A stretch of 32,142 nucleotides of DNA from Flavobacteriaceae bacterium UBA3478. Its GTDB lineage: Bacteria > Bacteroidota > Bacteroidia > Flavobacteriales > Flavobacteriaceae. Below are positions 1 to 8,535 of the stretch, piece by piece (position 1 is the first letter of the stretch; each line of letters opens with the position of its first letter). The stretch is taken from positions 1,196 through 33,337 of the forward strand of contig DFQX01000089.1 of NCBI GenBank assembly GCA_002381155.1. The letters are read 5' to 3'. The translations under genes and the position numbers were made by a program. The notes beneath the pieces are model-generated. The model ran no database searches. It saw only the letters and a program-made list of their open reading frames with translations, and was not told the origin of the DNA.

Positions 1-504
1 GTATTTTTCTTCTTTCTAGGTTTTATGACACTCTACGGTACAGGAACCGCACTAAGCGCAAGTGGAGTAGTATTTGCAAAAGAACTTACCGAGATATTTA
101 CGGATCAATTAGGGAGCTGGGCACGCGTCCTAATTTCTATATCCGCGTTAGCCGCGATGTTCAGCACCTGTCTAAGTGCACACGATGCATTAGCTAGGGT
201 TTTAGTCGATATGAGCCAACGATTAAATTGGACAAAGAAGAATTACTTCAACCTAGCTGTAATAGGGTTATCACTATCAAATCTTTCAGTGATCATTGGG
301 TTTACCAGCTCGATGGGAAAATTGGTGAGTATTGCCACCTTCGCATCTTTTGTCTTTGCTCCAATACTCGGCTATATGAATCACCGTCTAGTTTTTGCAG
401 ATGACTTCGAAGCCAAGCCTTCAAAAGTGATGAGAATACTTAGTTATTGCGGTATCCTTTTTCTTGGAGGATTCTCGATTTACTATCTGATCAGCTTATT
501 CTGA
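1..504 (+). CDS. Nramp-like divalent metal transporter, C-terminal part
   Basis: The reading frame is open from base 1, so this is the last 167 codons of a gene that begins outside the window. The protein is strongly hydrophobic, with about four membrane segments separated by short polar loops. The stretch AMFSTCLSAHDALARVL resembles the AMFSTTLTxxDGYxR-type segment of bacterial Nramp-like divalent cation transporters, which import Mn2+ or Fe2+ with protons. That match is from memory of the family; the diagnostic DPGN motif of the first helix would lie upstream and cannot be checked. It ends at TGA 502-504 and overlaps the 3' end of the convergent fabD gene by 9 bp. Another multi-helix transporter family remains possible. 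Confidence 0.6.
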   Translation, partial: VFFFFLGFMTLYGTGTALSASGVVFAKELTEIFTDQLGSWARVLISISALAAMFSTCLSAHDALARVLVDMSQRLNWTKKNYFNLAVIGLSLSNLSVIIGFTSSMGKLVSIATFASFVFAPILGYMNHRLVFADDFEAKPSKVMRILSYCGILFLGGFSIYYLISLF

Positions 505-1377
505 TGCACTAGCTACTTCAGCTGAACGATCAATTTTTTTGATGAGTCCTTGAAGTACCTTCCCTGGGCCGTACTCTGTAAAAGAAGTGGCACCATCTTC
601 AATCATTTTCTGAACACTTTGTGTCCATTTTACCGGAGCCGTCAATTGGGCAATCAACTGAGCTTTTAAAATTTCGCTGTCGGTAACAGCTGTAGCACTC
701 ACATTTTGATAGATAGGACACTTCGGACTTGAAAAAGTAGTAGCTTCAATGGCTGATGCAAATGCTTCCTTCGCCGGAGCCATAAGCGGTGAATGAAAAG
801 CACCCCCCACTGGTAAAATAAGCGCTCGCTTCGCTCCCGCTTCTTTCATCTTTTCACAAGCATGCTCTACGGCCTCGTAAGCACCCGAAATTACCAGTTG
901 ACCAGGACAATTGTAATTGGCAGCAACAACTACTCCTTCAATCGAGTCACAAACTTCTTCAACCGCAGCATCTTCAAGGCCCAAAACAGCGGCCATGGTC
1001 CCTCTTTGCAAACCACAAGCTTCTTGCATGGCCTGAGCTCTTTGAGCAACCAATTTCAATCCGTCTTCAAAGGTTAAAACACCGGCAGCTACAAGAGCCG
1101 AAAACTCCCCTAAAGAGTGCCCTGCAACCATGCTAGAATTGAAAGAATCTCCTTCAAGCAGCGCTTCAACCACCGAATGAATAAAAATAGCAGGTTGAGT
1201 TACCTCGGTTCGCTTTAATGCATCAGCATCACCTTCAAACATTACATCAGTAATTCGGAAACCAAGAATATCATTTGCCTTTTCAAAATAAGATTTAGCT
1301 AGAGCCGATTGCTCGTATAAGTCTTTACCCATTCCTACAAATTGAGCCCCTTGACCCGGAAAAACTGCTGCTTTCAT
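496..1377 (-). CDS. fabD: Malonyl-CoA:ACP transacylase
   Basis: FabD transfers malonyl from CoA to acyl carrier protein, supplying the extender unit for fatty acid synthesis in the cytoplasm. The 293-residue length is typical. Visible hallmarks are the N-terminal FPGQGAQ motif (residues 6-12), the nucleophile elbow GHSLGE with catalytic Ser88, and GAFHSPLM with the second catalytic residue His195. The C-terminal EYGPGKVLQGL motif is also characteristic. The ATG start gives the canonical MKAAVFPGQG opening. It stands alone, convergent with the metal transporter and divergent from the nfu operon across a 72 bp gap. A weak -7-like box (TATTTTCG, 1392-1399 on the minus strand) is the only promoter candidate. 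The identification is secure. Confidence 0.97.
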   Translation of the reverse strand: MKAAVFPGQGAQFVGMGKDLYEQSALAKSYFEKANDILGFRITDVMFEGDADALKRTEVTQPAIFIHSVVEALLEGDSFNSSMVAGHSLGEFSALVAAGVLTFEDGLKLVAQRAQAMQEACGLQRGTMAAVLGLEDAAVEEVCDSIEGVVVAANYNCPGQLVISGAYEAVEHACEKMKEAGAKRALILPVGGAFHSPLMAPAKEAFASAIEATTFSSPKCPIYQNVSATAVTDSEILKAQLIAQLTAPVKWTQSVQKMIEDGATSFTEYGPGKVLQGLIKKIDRSAEVASASE

Positions 1378-1426
1378 ATCAAAAATTTTAGCGAAAATAC
1401 GGCAAGGTTAACAATTCAGCACTTCG

Positions 1427-1434
1427 TACTTTTG
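1427..1434 (+). promoter_or_regulatory. Bacteroidota -7 box for the nfu operon
   Basis: TACTTTTG matches TAnnTTTG exactly and lies 15 bp before the ATG at 1450. Sixteen bases upstream is TTA (1408-1410), a poor stand-in for the usual -33 TTG. This predicts a leader of roughly 10 nt. The sequence match is direct; promoter activity is inferred. Confidence 0.5.
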
Positions 1435-1449
1435 TAAAAAGTTTTGAAA

Positions 1450-2364
1450 ATGGAATACAACATCACCACAATAACAACGAAACACCCTTCAATTCTCAAG
1501 TTTCAAGCCAATCACTTTTTAGTTAAAGGCACCTATGAATTCGCCTCTATTGACGATACCAAAGATGCACCACTAGCCTATGAGTTATTCCAATTACCCT
1601 TTGTGAAGACAGTTTACATCGCAAGTAATTTTATTGCGATTCAGCGCTATGACATTGTAGAGTGGGATGATGTTAAGGACGCCGTTGCTCAGCGACTCGT
1701 AGATTACCTCAACGAAGGTGAACCTGTTGTACACGAAACTACCACAGGAGGCCCGCAGGCCATTACGGTTTATGCCGAAGCTACTCCTAACCCTGGCGTG
1801 ATGAAGTTTGTCGCGAATAAACCCATCGTACCAGCGCTGTATGAATTTAAAAATATCGACGAAGCTAAAGATGCTCCGCTTGCCACTGCCCTTTTTCAAA
1901 AGCCTTATGTGAAACAAGTGTTTATGGATGAGAATTATGTTTCAGTAACCAAATACGATATTGGAAACTGGGATGAAATCACCGTAGAACTAAGAGAACT
2001 GATCAGAGACTTCATGGCAAGTGACCAAGAGGCAGTCATTACTCAAAAGGTTGCAAGTACAAAACCAACCGAGGGCACCCCAACGAAAGAAGCACCTGTC
2101 CCTTCGGCAAGCTTCGAAGAAGGGAGTATCGAAGCTAAAATCGTATCGATCCTCGAGGAGTATGTAAAACCTGCTGTAGCTGCAGATGGGGGTAATATTG
2201 CCTTCGAGAAATTTGATGCAGATACCAAAGCTGTCCATGTTGTTCTGCAGGGAGCCTGTAGCGGATGTCCTTCTTCTACTTTTACCTTAAAAAATGGTAT
2301 TGAGACCATGCTTCAAAACATGCTCGGCGATCAGGTCGGACAAGTAATCGCAGTAAATGGCTAA
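1450..2364 (+). CDS. NifU/Nfu-type Fe-S cluster scaffold with doubled N-terminal domain
   Basis: This 304-residue cytoplasmic protein has two tandem Nfu N-terminal-type domains (about residues 1-90 and 105-190). Each carries the pattern P-x-x-[LM]-KF, then YEF, then a DAPLA-x-x-LF motif. A low-complexity Thr/Pro/Glu linker follows (about 198-225), then a NifU C-terminal domain (about 226-304). The cluster-binding CxxC is C270-S-G-C273, which in this family holds a [4Fe-4S] cluster bridging two monomers for delivery to target enzymes. I chose the ATG at 1450 over an in-frame TTG at 1444 because it lies well placed after the -7 box. The 3' end overlaps the next gene by 8 bp, so the two are very probably co-transcribed. 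Most Nfu proteins have one N-terminal domain. Confidence 0.9.
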   Translation: MEYNITTITTKHPSILKFQANHFLVKGTYEFASIDDTKDAPLAYELFQLPFVKTVYIASNFIAIQRYDIVEWDDVKDAVAQRLVDYLNEGEPVVHETTTGGPQAITVYAEATPNPGVMKFVANKPIVPALYEFKNIDEAKDAPLATALFQKPYVKQVFMDENYVSVTKYDIGNWDEITVELRELIRDFMASDQEAVITQKVASTKPTEGTPTKEAPVPSASFEEGSIEAKIVSILEEYVKPAVAADGGNIAFEKFDADTKAVHVVLQGACSGCPSSTFTLKNGIETMLQNMLGDQVGQVIAVNG

Positions 2365-4399
2365 TGATTCACATAAAGCCAATGATCTCCAGCATGAGAG
2401 TTCACCATACCTCTTGCAACACGCGTATAACCCAGTAGACTGGAAGCCTTTCAACCAAAAAATTCTTGACAAAGCCAAGAAAGAACGAAAGCTGTTGTTC
2501 ATAAGCATTGGTTATTCTGCTTGCCACTGGTGCCATGTGATGGAATCAGAATGCTTTGAAGACCAAGAAGTAGCCGATTTTCTAAAACAACATTTTATCT
2601 CCATCAAAGTGGATCGCGAAGAAAGGCCTGACGTCGATCAAATTTATATGGATGCGCTTCAACTCATGACCGGTTCAGGAGGATGGCCACTCAACGTTAT
2701 CTGTCTCCCCGACGGGAGACCCTTCTGGGGAGCCACCTATCTTCCCAAAGAACGATTTCTCACCTCACTGAATCAAATAGTTTCGATTTATATCGAAGAT
2801 GTCGAACGAGTCCTAGAATACGCGGCTTCACTGTCTCGAGGATTAAAAGGAATGACTAAAATTACTTCTGAATCTAGCAGCCCGGAGACTATTGACCATT
2901 CCTTTACTATTAAGGCCTATCTAGAAGCACTAGATCCGACCTATGGCGGATTCAAGGGCGCTCCAAAATTCATGATGCCCAATACTCTTGAGTATCTGCT
3001 GCATTACCTGAGTATTAAGCCTAATGCAGAGACACACGAACTCATTAAAACGAGTCTTCTTAGAATGGGATACGGAGGTATTTTTGATCCCATCGAAGGT
3101 GGATTCTCAAGATATAGTGTAGATGATCGATGGCACATTCCACACTTTGAAAAAATGGCCTACGACAACGCACAATTATTAGGACTTTATGCTGTATCAT
3201 ATCAATATTTTAAGGAGCCTTTCTTTAAGGAGATCGCAGCAAAAACAGCCACATTCATCCAATCCCATTTTATTGATCCAGATACTGGCGGATGTTTTAC
3301 CGCATACGATGCCGACTCCCTAAATGCCGAGGGAATATTTGAAGAAGGAGCCTATTACGTTTTCACCAAGGATGAACTACAACAACAACTTGGAAGTAAT
3401 TACGAATTGTTCTCCTTAGCTTTTAACATCAACGACTTTGGTCACTGGGAAAAGGGTAACTATGTTCTAATCCGAACATCAAGCAATTCAGACCTTGCCG
3501 CTAAGTTAGGAATCGATGAACTAGAAGTTTCAACACAACTAGAACAAGCCATTCAGCGATTGAAAGAGGTTAGAAAAAGTAGAGCCCTCCCCCTTCGAGA
3601 TCACAAAATACTTATGAGTAATACGGCTATGATGGCTATAGGCCTCAGTAGAGCCTACCGGTTTGCACTCAGAGAGCATCCATCGATAAAAGAAACCGCA
3701 ATCAAAGCTTTTGATTTTGTGCATAACCGTATTGGTATAGAAGGCAATCTTTTAAGAAACCATACGGGCAAGCGAGCTACACTTGACGGAGTACTTGAAG
3801 ATTACGCATTTGCCATAGCCGCACTCATCGAAGGGTATGAATTATGCTTCAATGAAAATTACTTAGCAGCAGCCGTAAAATTGAAGTCATATGTGATTAA
3901 AAAATTTAGTTCTGAAGACGCCCTGTTTTACTATACCTCAGCGAATAACCGAGAACTCATACGACGAAGCATAGAAACTGAGGACAATGTAATTAGCGCG
4001 TCTAATTCAGTGATGGCTATAAATTTCTTTAAACTCTATCAACTAGGATTTGGTGAAGATCTAAAGACCAGAGCTCAGGCGATGCTATCGCAAATGAGAG
4101 ATCGTGTGAATCAATTCCCCAAGAACCATTCGAATTGGCTTCGACTATCCCTTTTACTAGAAAACCCCTTTGAAGTAACTGTAATAAGTGGTAAAAAGGC
4201 TTTTGAATGGTCAGATCAACTCGATTTAACATGGGTTTCAAATCGAATCATGGCCGCCAGCGAAAAATACTCGAATCTCGATCTGTTCAAAGATCGTTTT
4301 TCAGAAGAACAAACCTCTATCTTTGCATGTGTAGAAGGAAGCTGTTCATTACCGATCACAGATCCTAAGAACTACAAACCGATAAATGCATTATTATGA
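2357..4399 (+). CDS. DUF255 thioredoxin-fold / YyaL-SPATA20-like protein
   Basis: This 680-residue protein belongs to the DUF255 (YyaL/SPATA20) family. An N-terminal thioredoxin-like domain carries SACHWCHVM, with a CxxC-type pair at C56 and C59 followed by FEDQEVADFLKQHFISIKVDREERPD. The remaining roughly 450 residues look like an alpha/alpha-barrel of the GlcNAc-epimerase-like type, for example GGFSRYSVDDRWHIPHFEKM and the FTAYDADSLNAEGIFEEGAYY segment. The family's reaction is not established; a redox or sugar-binding role is only suggested by the folds. No signal peptide is visible, so it is probably cytoplasmic. It starts 8 bp inside the Fe-S scaffold gene, and its TGA overlaps the ATG of the next gene (ATGA). 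Confidence 0.92.
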   Translation: MANDSHKANDLQHESSPYLLQHAYNPVDWKPFNQKILDKAKKERKLLFISIGYSACHWCHVMESECFEDQEVADFLKQHFISIKVDREERPDVDQIYMDALQLMTGSGGWPLNVICLPDGRPFWGATYLPKERFLTSLNQIVSIYIEDVERVLEYAASLSRGLKGMTKITSESSSPETIDHSFTIKAYLEALDPTYGGFKGAPKFMMPNTLEYLLHYLSIKPNAETHELIKTSLLRMGYGGIFDPIEGGFSRYSVDDRWHIPHFEKMAYDNAQLLGLYAVSYQYFKEPFFKEIAAKTATFIQSHFIDPDTGGCFTAYDADSLNAEGIFEEGAYYVFTKDELQQQLGSNYELFSLAFNINDFGHWEKGNYVLIRTSSNSDLAAKLGIDELEVSTQLEQAIQRLKEVRKSRALPLRDHKILMSNTAMMAIGLSRAYRFALREHPSIKETAIKAFDFVHNRIGIEGNLLRNHTGKRATLDGVLEDYAFAIAALIEGYELCFNENYLAAAVKLKSYVIKKFSSEDALFYYTSANNRELIRRSIETEDNVISASNSVMAINFFKLYQLGFGEDLKTRAQAMLSQMRDRVNQFPKNHSNWLRLSLLLENPFEVTVISGKKAFEWSDQLDLTWVSNRIMAASEKYSNLDLFKDRFSEEQTSIFACVEGSCSLPITDPKNYKPINALL

Positions 4400-5229
4400 T
4401 TGAACAAACCATTAAAAATTACGAAGAGCACGTAAAAGAGCTGATTAATTTGCTGTGGGAGATTTTCCCAAATATAGTTTCTGCCCTAATCCTAGGTTTT
4501 GTGGGATGGTGGGTAATCAAACTCATCAACATCGGTGTAGCTAAATTCTTTGAAAGAAAAGATTACGATCGCACCCTCGAGACCTTTTTAGAGGACTTCA
4601 TCAATAACGGTTTAAAAGTCCTTCTTTTTGTAATGGTTATTACTCAGGTTGGAGTAGAAACCTCGTCACTCATAGCGATGCTCGGTGCAGCTGGTCTTGC
4701 ATTGGGATTAGCTCTTCAAGGATCACTATCAAATTTTGCTGGCGGAATCCTTATTCTAATCTTCAAACCATTTAAAGTAGGAGATTTTATTTCAGTCCAA
4801 GGTAGTGAGGGTACCGTTAAACAGATCACAGTTTTTAACACCAAACTAGTAACCTTCGGAAACCAAGAAGTAATCATTCCTAACGGAAACCTATCTAATG
4901 ATAAAATCACGAACTACAGTTCTGAAGGAGTTCGAAGAGAAAATTTAGTGATCGGCATCAGCTACAGCAGCAGCATCCAGAAAGCAAAAGATCTTATTCT
5001 CGAATTGTGTGCGGCAGATGAAAATATCATGACAGAAGAGGGTAAAGAAGCAATGGTGGTTGTTACCGAGCTTGCTGACAGTTCTGTAAATCTATCGGTT
5101 CGTTATTGGACAACATCCGAAACCTTTTGGCCAACCAAATTCAAAATGATTGAAAATATCAAAGCGGCCTTCGATAGAGAAGGAATCGAAATACCATTCC
5201 CACATCGCGTGATGGTCACACAGAAATAA
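4396..5229 (+). CDS. Small-conductance mechanosensitive channel, MscS family
   Basis: MscS channels open on membrane tension and release solutes during hypo-osmotic shock. This 277-residue protein has three predicted membrane helices (about residues 24-46, 70-88 and 92-124). The third is the pore helix GAAGLALGLALQGSLSNFAG, rich in Gly and Ala, the classic MscS TM3 pattern. It is followed by the beta-domain start KPFKVGDFISV and a cytoplasmic alpha/beta C-terminus ending IEIPFPHRVM. Length is close to the E. coli MscS (286 residues). Its ATG overlaps the TGA of the DUF255 gene by 4 bp, so it closes the operon. The stop codon at 5227-5229 directly abuts the stop of convergent tsaB. Confidence 0.95.
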   Translation: MIEQTIKNYEEHVKELINLLWEIFPNIVSALILGFVGWWVIKLINIGVAKFFERKDYDRTLETFLEDFINNGLKVLLFVMVITQVGVETSSLIAMLGAAGLALGLALQGSLSNFAGGILILIFKPFKVGDFISVQGSEGTVKQITVFNTKLVTFGNQEVIIPNGNLSNDKITNYSSEGVRRENLVIGISYSSSIQKAKDLILELCAADENIMTEEGKEAMVVVTELADSSVNLSVRYWTTSETFWPTKFKMIENIKAAFDREGIEIPFPHRVMVTQK

Positions 5230-5934
5230 TTACACACGCTTTGTAGTCAGCATAAAGTCTTTCAAATAAAAAGGTTCGAAGGTGATTACATTTTCGAACC
5301 TATTTTGTTTGAATATATCTTCAAGTAGAGGTCCAATCGATCGAGTATCCGGATAACCCTCTGGACAAAAAGTAAATTGACCGATACGCTCATGCGAGAT
5401 CAAAAAATCTCTTGTTTTAACCGCTGCGTCACCAACAAAGTGTATTGAATGATCAGTATATCTTTCTAAAAGCCCTTTAAAAGCCTCACTGTCAAGAATA
5501 ATATTGGTCGTTGATTCTAACTCGATGTATTCCTTTTCTTTTCGAACAAAAACTTTGGCATAAGCTTCAAAACGCCTAGCATCAATCATAGGAATAACAA
5601 TAGATTGATCCGGAGTCTCTAGACCTGCAATAATTAAATCTAGACTCTCGATTGAAATAAGAGGAATATCAAGAGCATAAGCCAAGCCTTTGGCAGAAGA
5701 AACTCCAATTCTTAATCCCGTATAAGAACCGGGTCCTTTACCTACCGCAACGGCATCTAGTTGACTGAATTTCACTTGAGCCTTTTGCATCACCTCTGAT
5801 ATTCTGAGATGAAGTTCTTCAGCATGCGTATAGCCCTCTGACACCCTATGCCATGAAGCTAAAAGCTCGGAGTCTCTGTAAAGAGAAACCGAGCATGCTT
5901 TAGTTGACGTATCAAATACAATAATGCAAGCCAT
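5230..5934 (-). CDS. tsaB: tRNA threonylcarbamoyladenosine biosynthesis protein TsaB
   Basis: TsaB is the ASKHA-fold partner of TsaD and TsaE in making the t6A37 modification of tRNAs that read ANN codons. Diagnostic segments are the N-terminal VFDTSTKACSVSLY (residues 6-19), the GKGPGSYTGLRIG motif (about 65-77) and a later IPMIDARRFEAYAKV stretch. At 234 residues the length is normal. The protein starts at an ATG giving MACIIVFDTST, which leaves almost no room for a leader after the -7 box at 5939-5946. It is monocistronic by position: tolC lies upstream on the same strand with a 24 bp gap, and mscS converges with no intergenic base. The identification is secure. Confidence 0.95.
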   Translation of the reverse strand: MACIIVFDTSTKACSVSLYRDSELLASWHRVSEGYTHAEELHLRISEVMQKAQVKFSQLDAVAVGKGPGSYTGLRIGVSSAKGLAYALDIPLISIESLDLIIAGLETPDQSIVIPMIDARRFEAYAKVFVRKEKEYIELESTTNIILDSEAFKGLLERYTDHSIHFVGDAAVKTRDFLISHERIGQFTFCPEGYPDTRSIGPLLEDIFKQNRFENVITFEPFYLKDFMLTTKRV

Positions 5935-5938
5935 AAGG

Positions 5939-5946
5939 CAAAGATA
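5939..5946 (-). promoter_or_regulatory. Bacteroidota -7 box for tsaB
   Basis: On the minus strand the sequence is TATCTTTG, an exact TAnnTTTG match. Only four bases separate it from the tsaB ATG, so transcription would begin at or next to the start codon. Seventeen bases upstream of the box is TTC, one mismatch from the -33 TTG. Activity is inferred. Confidence 0.5.
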
Positions 5947-5958
5947 GTAGGCTTGCTC

Positions 5959-7338
5959 TTATTGAAGTACAGTAATTGGAATGCCGAAGTAGAATTCTAA
6001 AATCTTTAATCGAAAGATATAGTCATACTTAGTGCGAATCACACTTGCCTCGGCGTTATCTAAACGAGCCTGAGCTTGACTAAAGTTGAAAGAGTTCATA
6101 AGACCTACATCAAAACGTTCTTTTGCATATTGATAGGCTAATTTCCTAGCTTCCAACGTCTTTTGTGCCGCCTCATAAGCCTTAGCGAAAGTCTTCACAT
6201 CATTATAAGCTTGATTCACCGAATTTTCAAGATCTAGTTTTGCCTGCTCAAATTGGAGCTTTGATCTTCTCACTCCTATTTCGGCGCGCTTAATGCTGTT
6301 ATTGGTTGAGAATCCATTGAAAATCGGAATGTTCATTGACATCCCAAAAGAGATTCCATCATTCGCCTCTAACTGAGCGACAAAATCGGGCCTTACTAAA
6401 TTGAAATCATCCGTAGGATCGTTAGGATCTTCATTCGGATTAGCCTGAATGATGAAACGATCACTGGCAAAGGTATTATAGTTTAAGAAGGCGTTAAGTG
6501 TAGGAAGTGCAGCACCTTTTGCAATTGCTAAGTCTTGTTCAGATAATGAAACATTCGCCTCCGACAATTTAATATCATTTCTAAAACTCAAAGCTTTATT
6601 GAAAATTTGACGAGGAGTCTTATCTAAAATATCTGAACTCGGAACCTCAAAGGATTCATCTGCAATATCAAAGTTTTCATAGTCGGTAATTTGGAGAAGC
6701 TGTGCTAGCGTAATTCTTGAAAGAATAACACGAGCCTCCGCATTTACAATAGCTTGTTCTTGATTCGCGGCAGTAGCCTCAATCTCTAAAAGATCACCCT
6801 GTGGTACCACTCCTAAACCTACTAGTTCTTTCGTTCTTTTTAGATCTTGCTCAGTAACTGCATATTGAGCTTCAGCAACGCGGAGTGACTCCTTCGATGA
6901 TATTACACTTAAATAGGCATTGGCTACTCTTAAACGAATATCATCTTGAAGATTAGCTAGGCGATATTGATTGGCAATCGTATTGATTTGAGCTCTCTGC
7001 GCTCTTTTAATATTACGAAGACCATCAAAAATGGTATAACCCGCTGAAAGATTAATACTTCCCGATAAAATATTACCTGCCACATTCGTTTGAGTTTGAG
7101 GGTCAAGAATTAATCCCTTACTCTCGTTCACAGATAACGAACCATTGAGTCGTGGTAGAAATTGACCTAGGGCATCCAAATTTCCTAGTTCAGCTGACTC
7201 TAGATCTAACTCAAACTGGGCAACTGTAATATTGTTTTCTAGGGCATATTCTACGCATTCAGCCAAAGACATCTTGTTCACCTGAGCAGAAGCTCCAATA
7301 CTGAAAATCGTTAAAAAAAATAATATATGTAATCTCAT
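5959..7338 (-). CDS. TolC-family outer membrane efflux channel
   Basis: This 459-residue protein has a clear signal peptide (residues 1-18, ending SA before QVNKM) and the two long heptad-rich repeats of TolC-family channels. Recognisable segments are SLAECVEYALENNITV near the N-terminus and RKLAYQYAKERFDVGLMNSFNFSQAQ near the C-terminus. Such trimers form a tunnel across the outer membrane and periplasm. It is the last gene of the five-gene exporter operon, 30 bp after the adaptor gene, so it probably serves as the exit duct for the MacA/MacB-like proteins encoded upstream. Substrate cannot be deduced. No terminator hairpin is visible in the 24 bp before tsaB. Confidence 0.93.
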   Translation of the reverse strand: MRLHILFFLTIFSIGASAQVNKMSLAECVEYALENNITVAQFELDLESAELGNLDALGQFLPRLNGSLSVNESKGLILDPQTQTNVAGNILSGSINLSAGYTIFDGLRNIKRAQRAQINTIANQYRLANLQDDIRLRVANAYLSVISSKESLRVAEAQYAVTEQDLKRTKELVGLGVVPQGDLLEIEATAANQEQAIVNAEARVILSRITLAQLLQITDYENFDIADESFEVPSSDILDKTPRQIFNKALSFRNDIKLSEANVSLSEQDLAIAKGAALPTLNAFLNYNTFASDRFIIQANPNEDPNDPTDDFNLVRPDFVAQLEANDGISFGMSMNIPIFNGFSTNNSIKRAEIGVRRSKLQFEQAKLDLENSVNQAYNDVKTFAKAYEAAQKTLEARKLAYQYAKERFDVGLMNSFNFSQAQARLDNAEASVIRTKYDYIFRLKILEFYFGIPITVLQ

Positions 7339-7368
7339 AGGTTGTAGTTTAGAATTAAGAAGAACTTG

Positions 7369-8502
7369 TTACACTCCGCGTTCTGGAGCATCTTCCTTCT
7401 CAATCTTTATTGGCTCAGTCTTGTTCCACTGTTTTACCTTATCATCAGCTGTTAACCCATCAAGGATCTCTACGTTTATTCCATCCGAAATTCCTATTGT
7501 AATATCTCTCCTCTCGAATTTTTGCTCGCCAACTTCAACTTCAACAAAAGGTAAATCAGTTGCCTTATCAAATTGTAAAAGTGCTTCAGGTAAAACCAGG
7601 ATATTCTCCTTTCTTTCTAGGATTAAAGATGCGTTTGCACTGTATCCCGCTCTAACCGTAAAATCATCTTCAATGACTACATCTCCTTCAATCTTAAATT
7701 TAACAGCACCAGACTCCTCTTGTCCTTTTGGAGCAATGAAGCGAAGTCTAGCATCAAATTCTTTATCTACAATAGCTCCTAAACTAACCTTTAAGGGCAT
7801 ACCAACTTTAAGCTTACCTACCTCTCCTTCATCAACTTTACCTTCAAAAACCATTTTGGTTAGGTCAGCTACAGTGGCAATCGTAGTACCAGCGTTAAAT
7901 GAATTTGATTGAATAACCTGATCCCCCTTTTCGACTGGAATTTCAAGAATAGTACCCGTAGTAGTCGCTCTAATATTGGTGTTTGCAGAAGAGGAGCCTC
8001 CTACAGATCCTTCTTTAATAATCTGGTAGTCGGCCTCTGCATTTTTTAAATCTTGAGTGGCTTGATCGAAAGCTAGCTTCAGATTATTATAATCTTGATT
8101 CGAAATAACACCGCGTTCAAAAAGAGCCTCGTTTCTTTCAAACTCAAGCTTAGCATTGTTTAATCGTAATTCGGCATTTTTTACACGTCCTTGAGCAGCA
8201 AAAAGAGATTGCTCATTAGGAACTACCTTGATGACAGCAATTAAATCACCTATCTGAACAAAGTCTCCTTCTTTTTTGACGAGCTCATCTATAATTCCTT
8301 GAATCTGAGGCTTGATTTCAACTTCATCCTCAGGAACTACGGTACCTGTCGCTACGGTCTTTTGCTCGATATCACCGTAAAACGGCTGGAAAGACTCATA
8401 GGTAATTGCACCCTTGCTATTAGATTTTACAAAGAATGCAGCTGCCCATAGACCTGCTAAGGTAAGCACAGCAATTACACTCCATTTAACTACGTTTTTC
8501 AT
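7369..8502 (-). CDS. HlyD/MacA-type periplasmic adaptor subunit
   Basis: This 377-residue membrane-fusion protein links an inner-membrane ABC exporter to an outer-membrane channel. A single membrane anchor lies at about residues 8-25. It is followed by a barrel-sandwich segment (GTVVPEDEVEIKPQIQGIIDEL), a coiled-coil hairpin rich in Ala, Glu and Asn (about residues 100-165), and the second lipoyl half ATTTGTILEIPVEKGDQV. A beta-barrel and membrane-proximal domain follow, including PEALLQF and a C-terminal KIEKEDAPERGV tail. This domain order fits the RND/MacA-type adaptor family. It sits between the second permease gene (33 bp upstream) and the tolC-like gene (30 bp downstream), so the partners are evident. 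The gene symbol is withheld because orthology to MacA is not certain. Confidence 0.93.
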   Translation of the reverse strand: MKNVVKWSVIAVLTLAGLWAAAFFVKSNSKGAITYESFQPFYGDIEQKTVATGTVVPEDEVEIKPQIQGIIDELVKKEGDFVQIGDLIAVIKVVPNEQSLFAAQGRVKNAELRLNNAKLEFERNEALFERGVISNQDYNNLKLAFDQATQDLKNAEADYQIIKEGSVGGSSSANTNIRATTTGTILEIPVEKGDQVIQSNSFNAGTTIATVADLTKMVFEGKVDEGEVGKLKVGMPLKVSLGAIVDKEFDARLRFIAPKGQEESGAVKFKIEGDVVIEDDFTVRAGYSANASLILERKENILVLPEALLQFDKATDLPFVEVEVGEQKFERRDITIGISDGINVEILDGLTADDKVKQWNKTEPIKIEKEDAPERGV

Positions 8503-8535
8503 GATAGGTATTTAATTATATAGTAATAGTGTTAA

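Noticed and set aside
1392..1399. TATTTTCG as a fabD promoter
   Set aside because: One mismatch to the -7 box and no -33 element; mentioned only in the fabD entry.
2703..2720. Perfect hairpin GTCTCCC-CGAC-GGGAGAC
   Set aside because: It lies within the DUF255 coding sequence, has no T-tract and no sign of being other than codon choice.
7421..7912. 163-codon plus-strand open frame opposite the HlyD-type adaptor
   Set aside because: Ser/Pro-rich antisense shadow of a convincing gene, with no domain or promoter.
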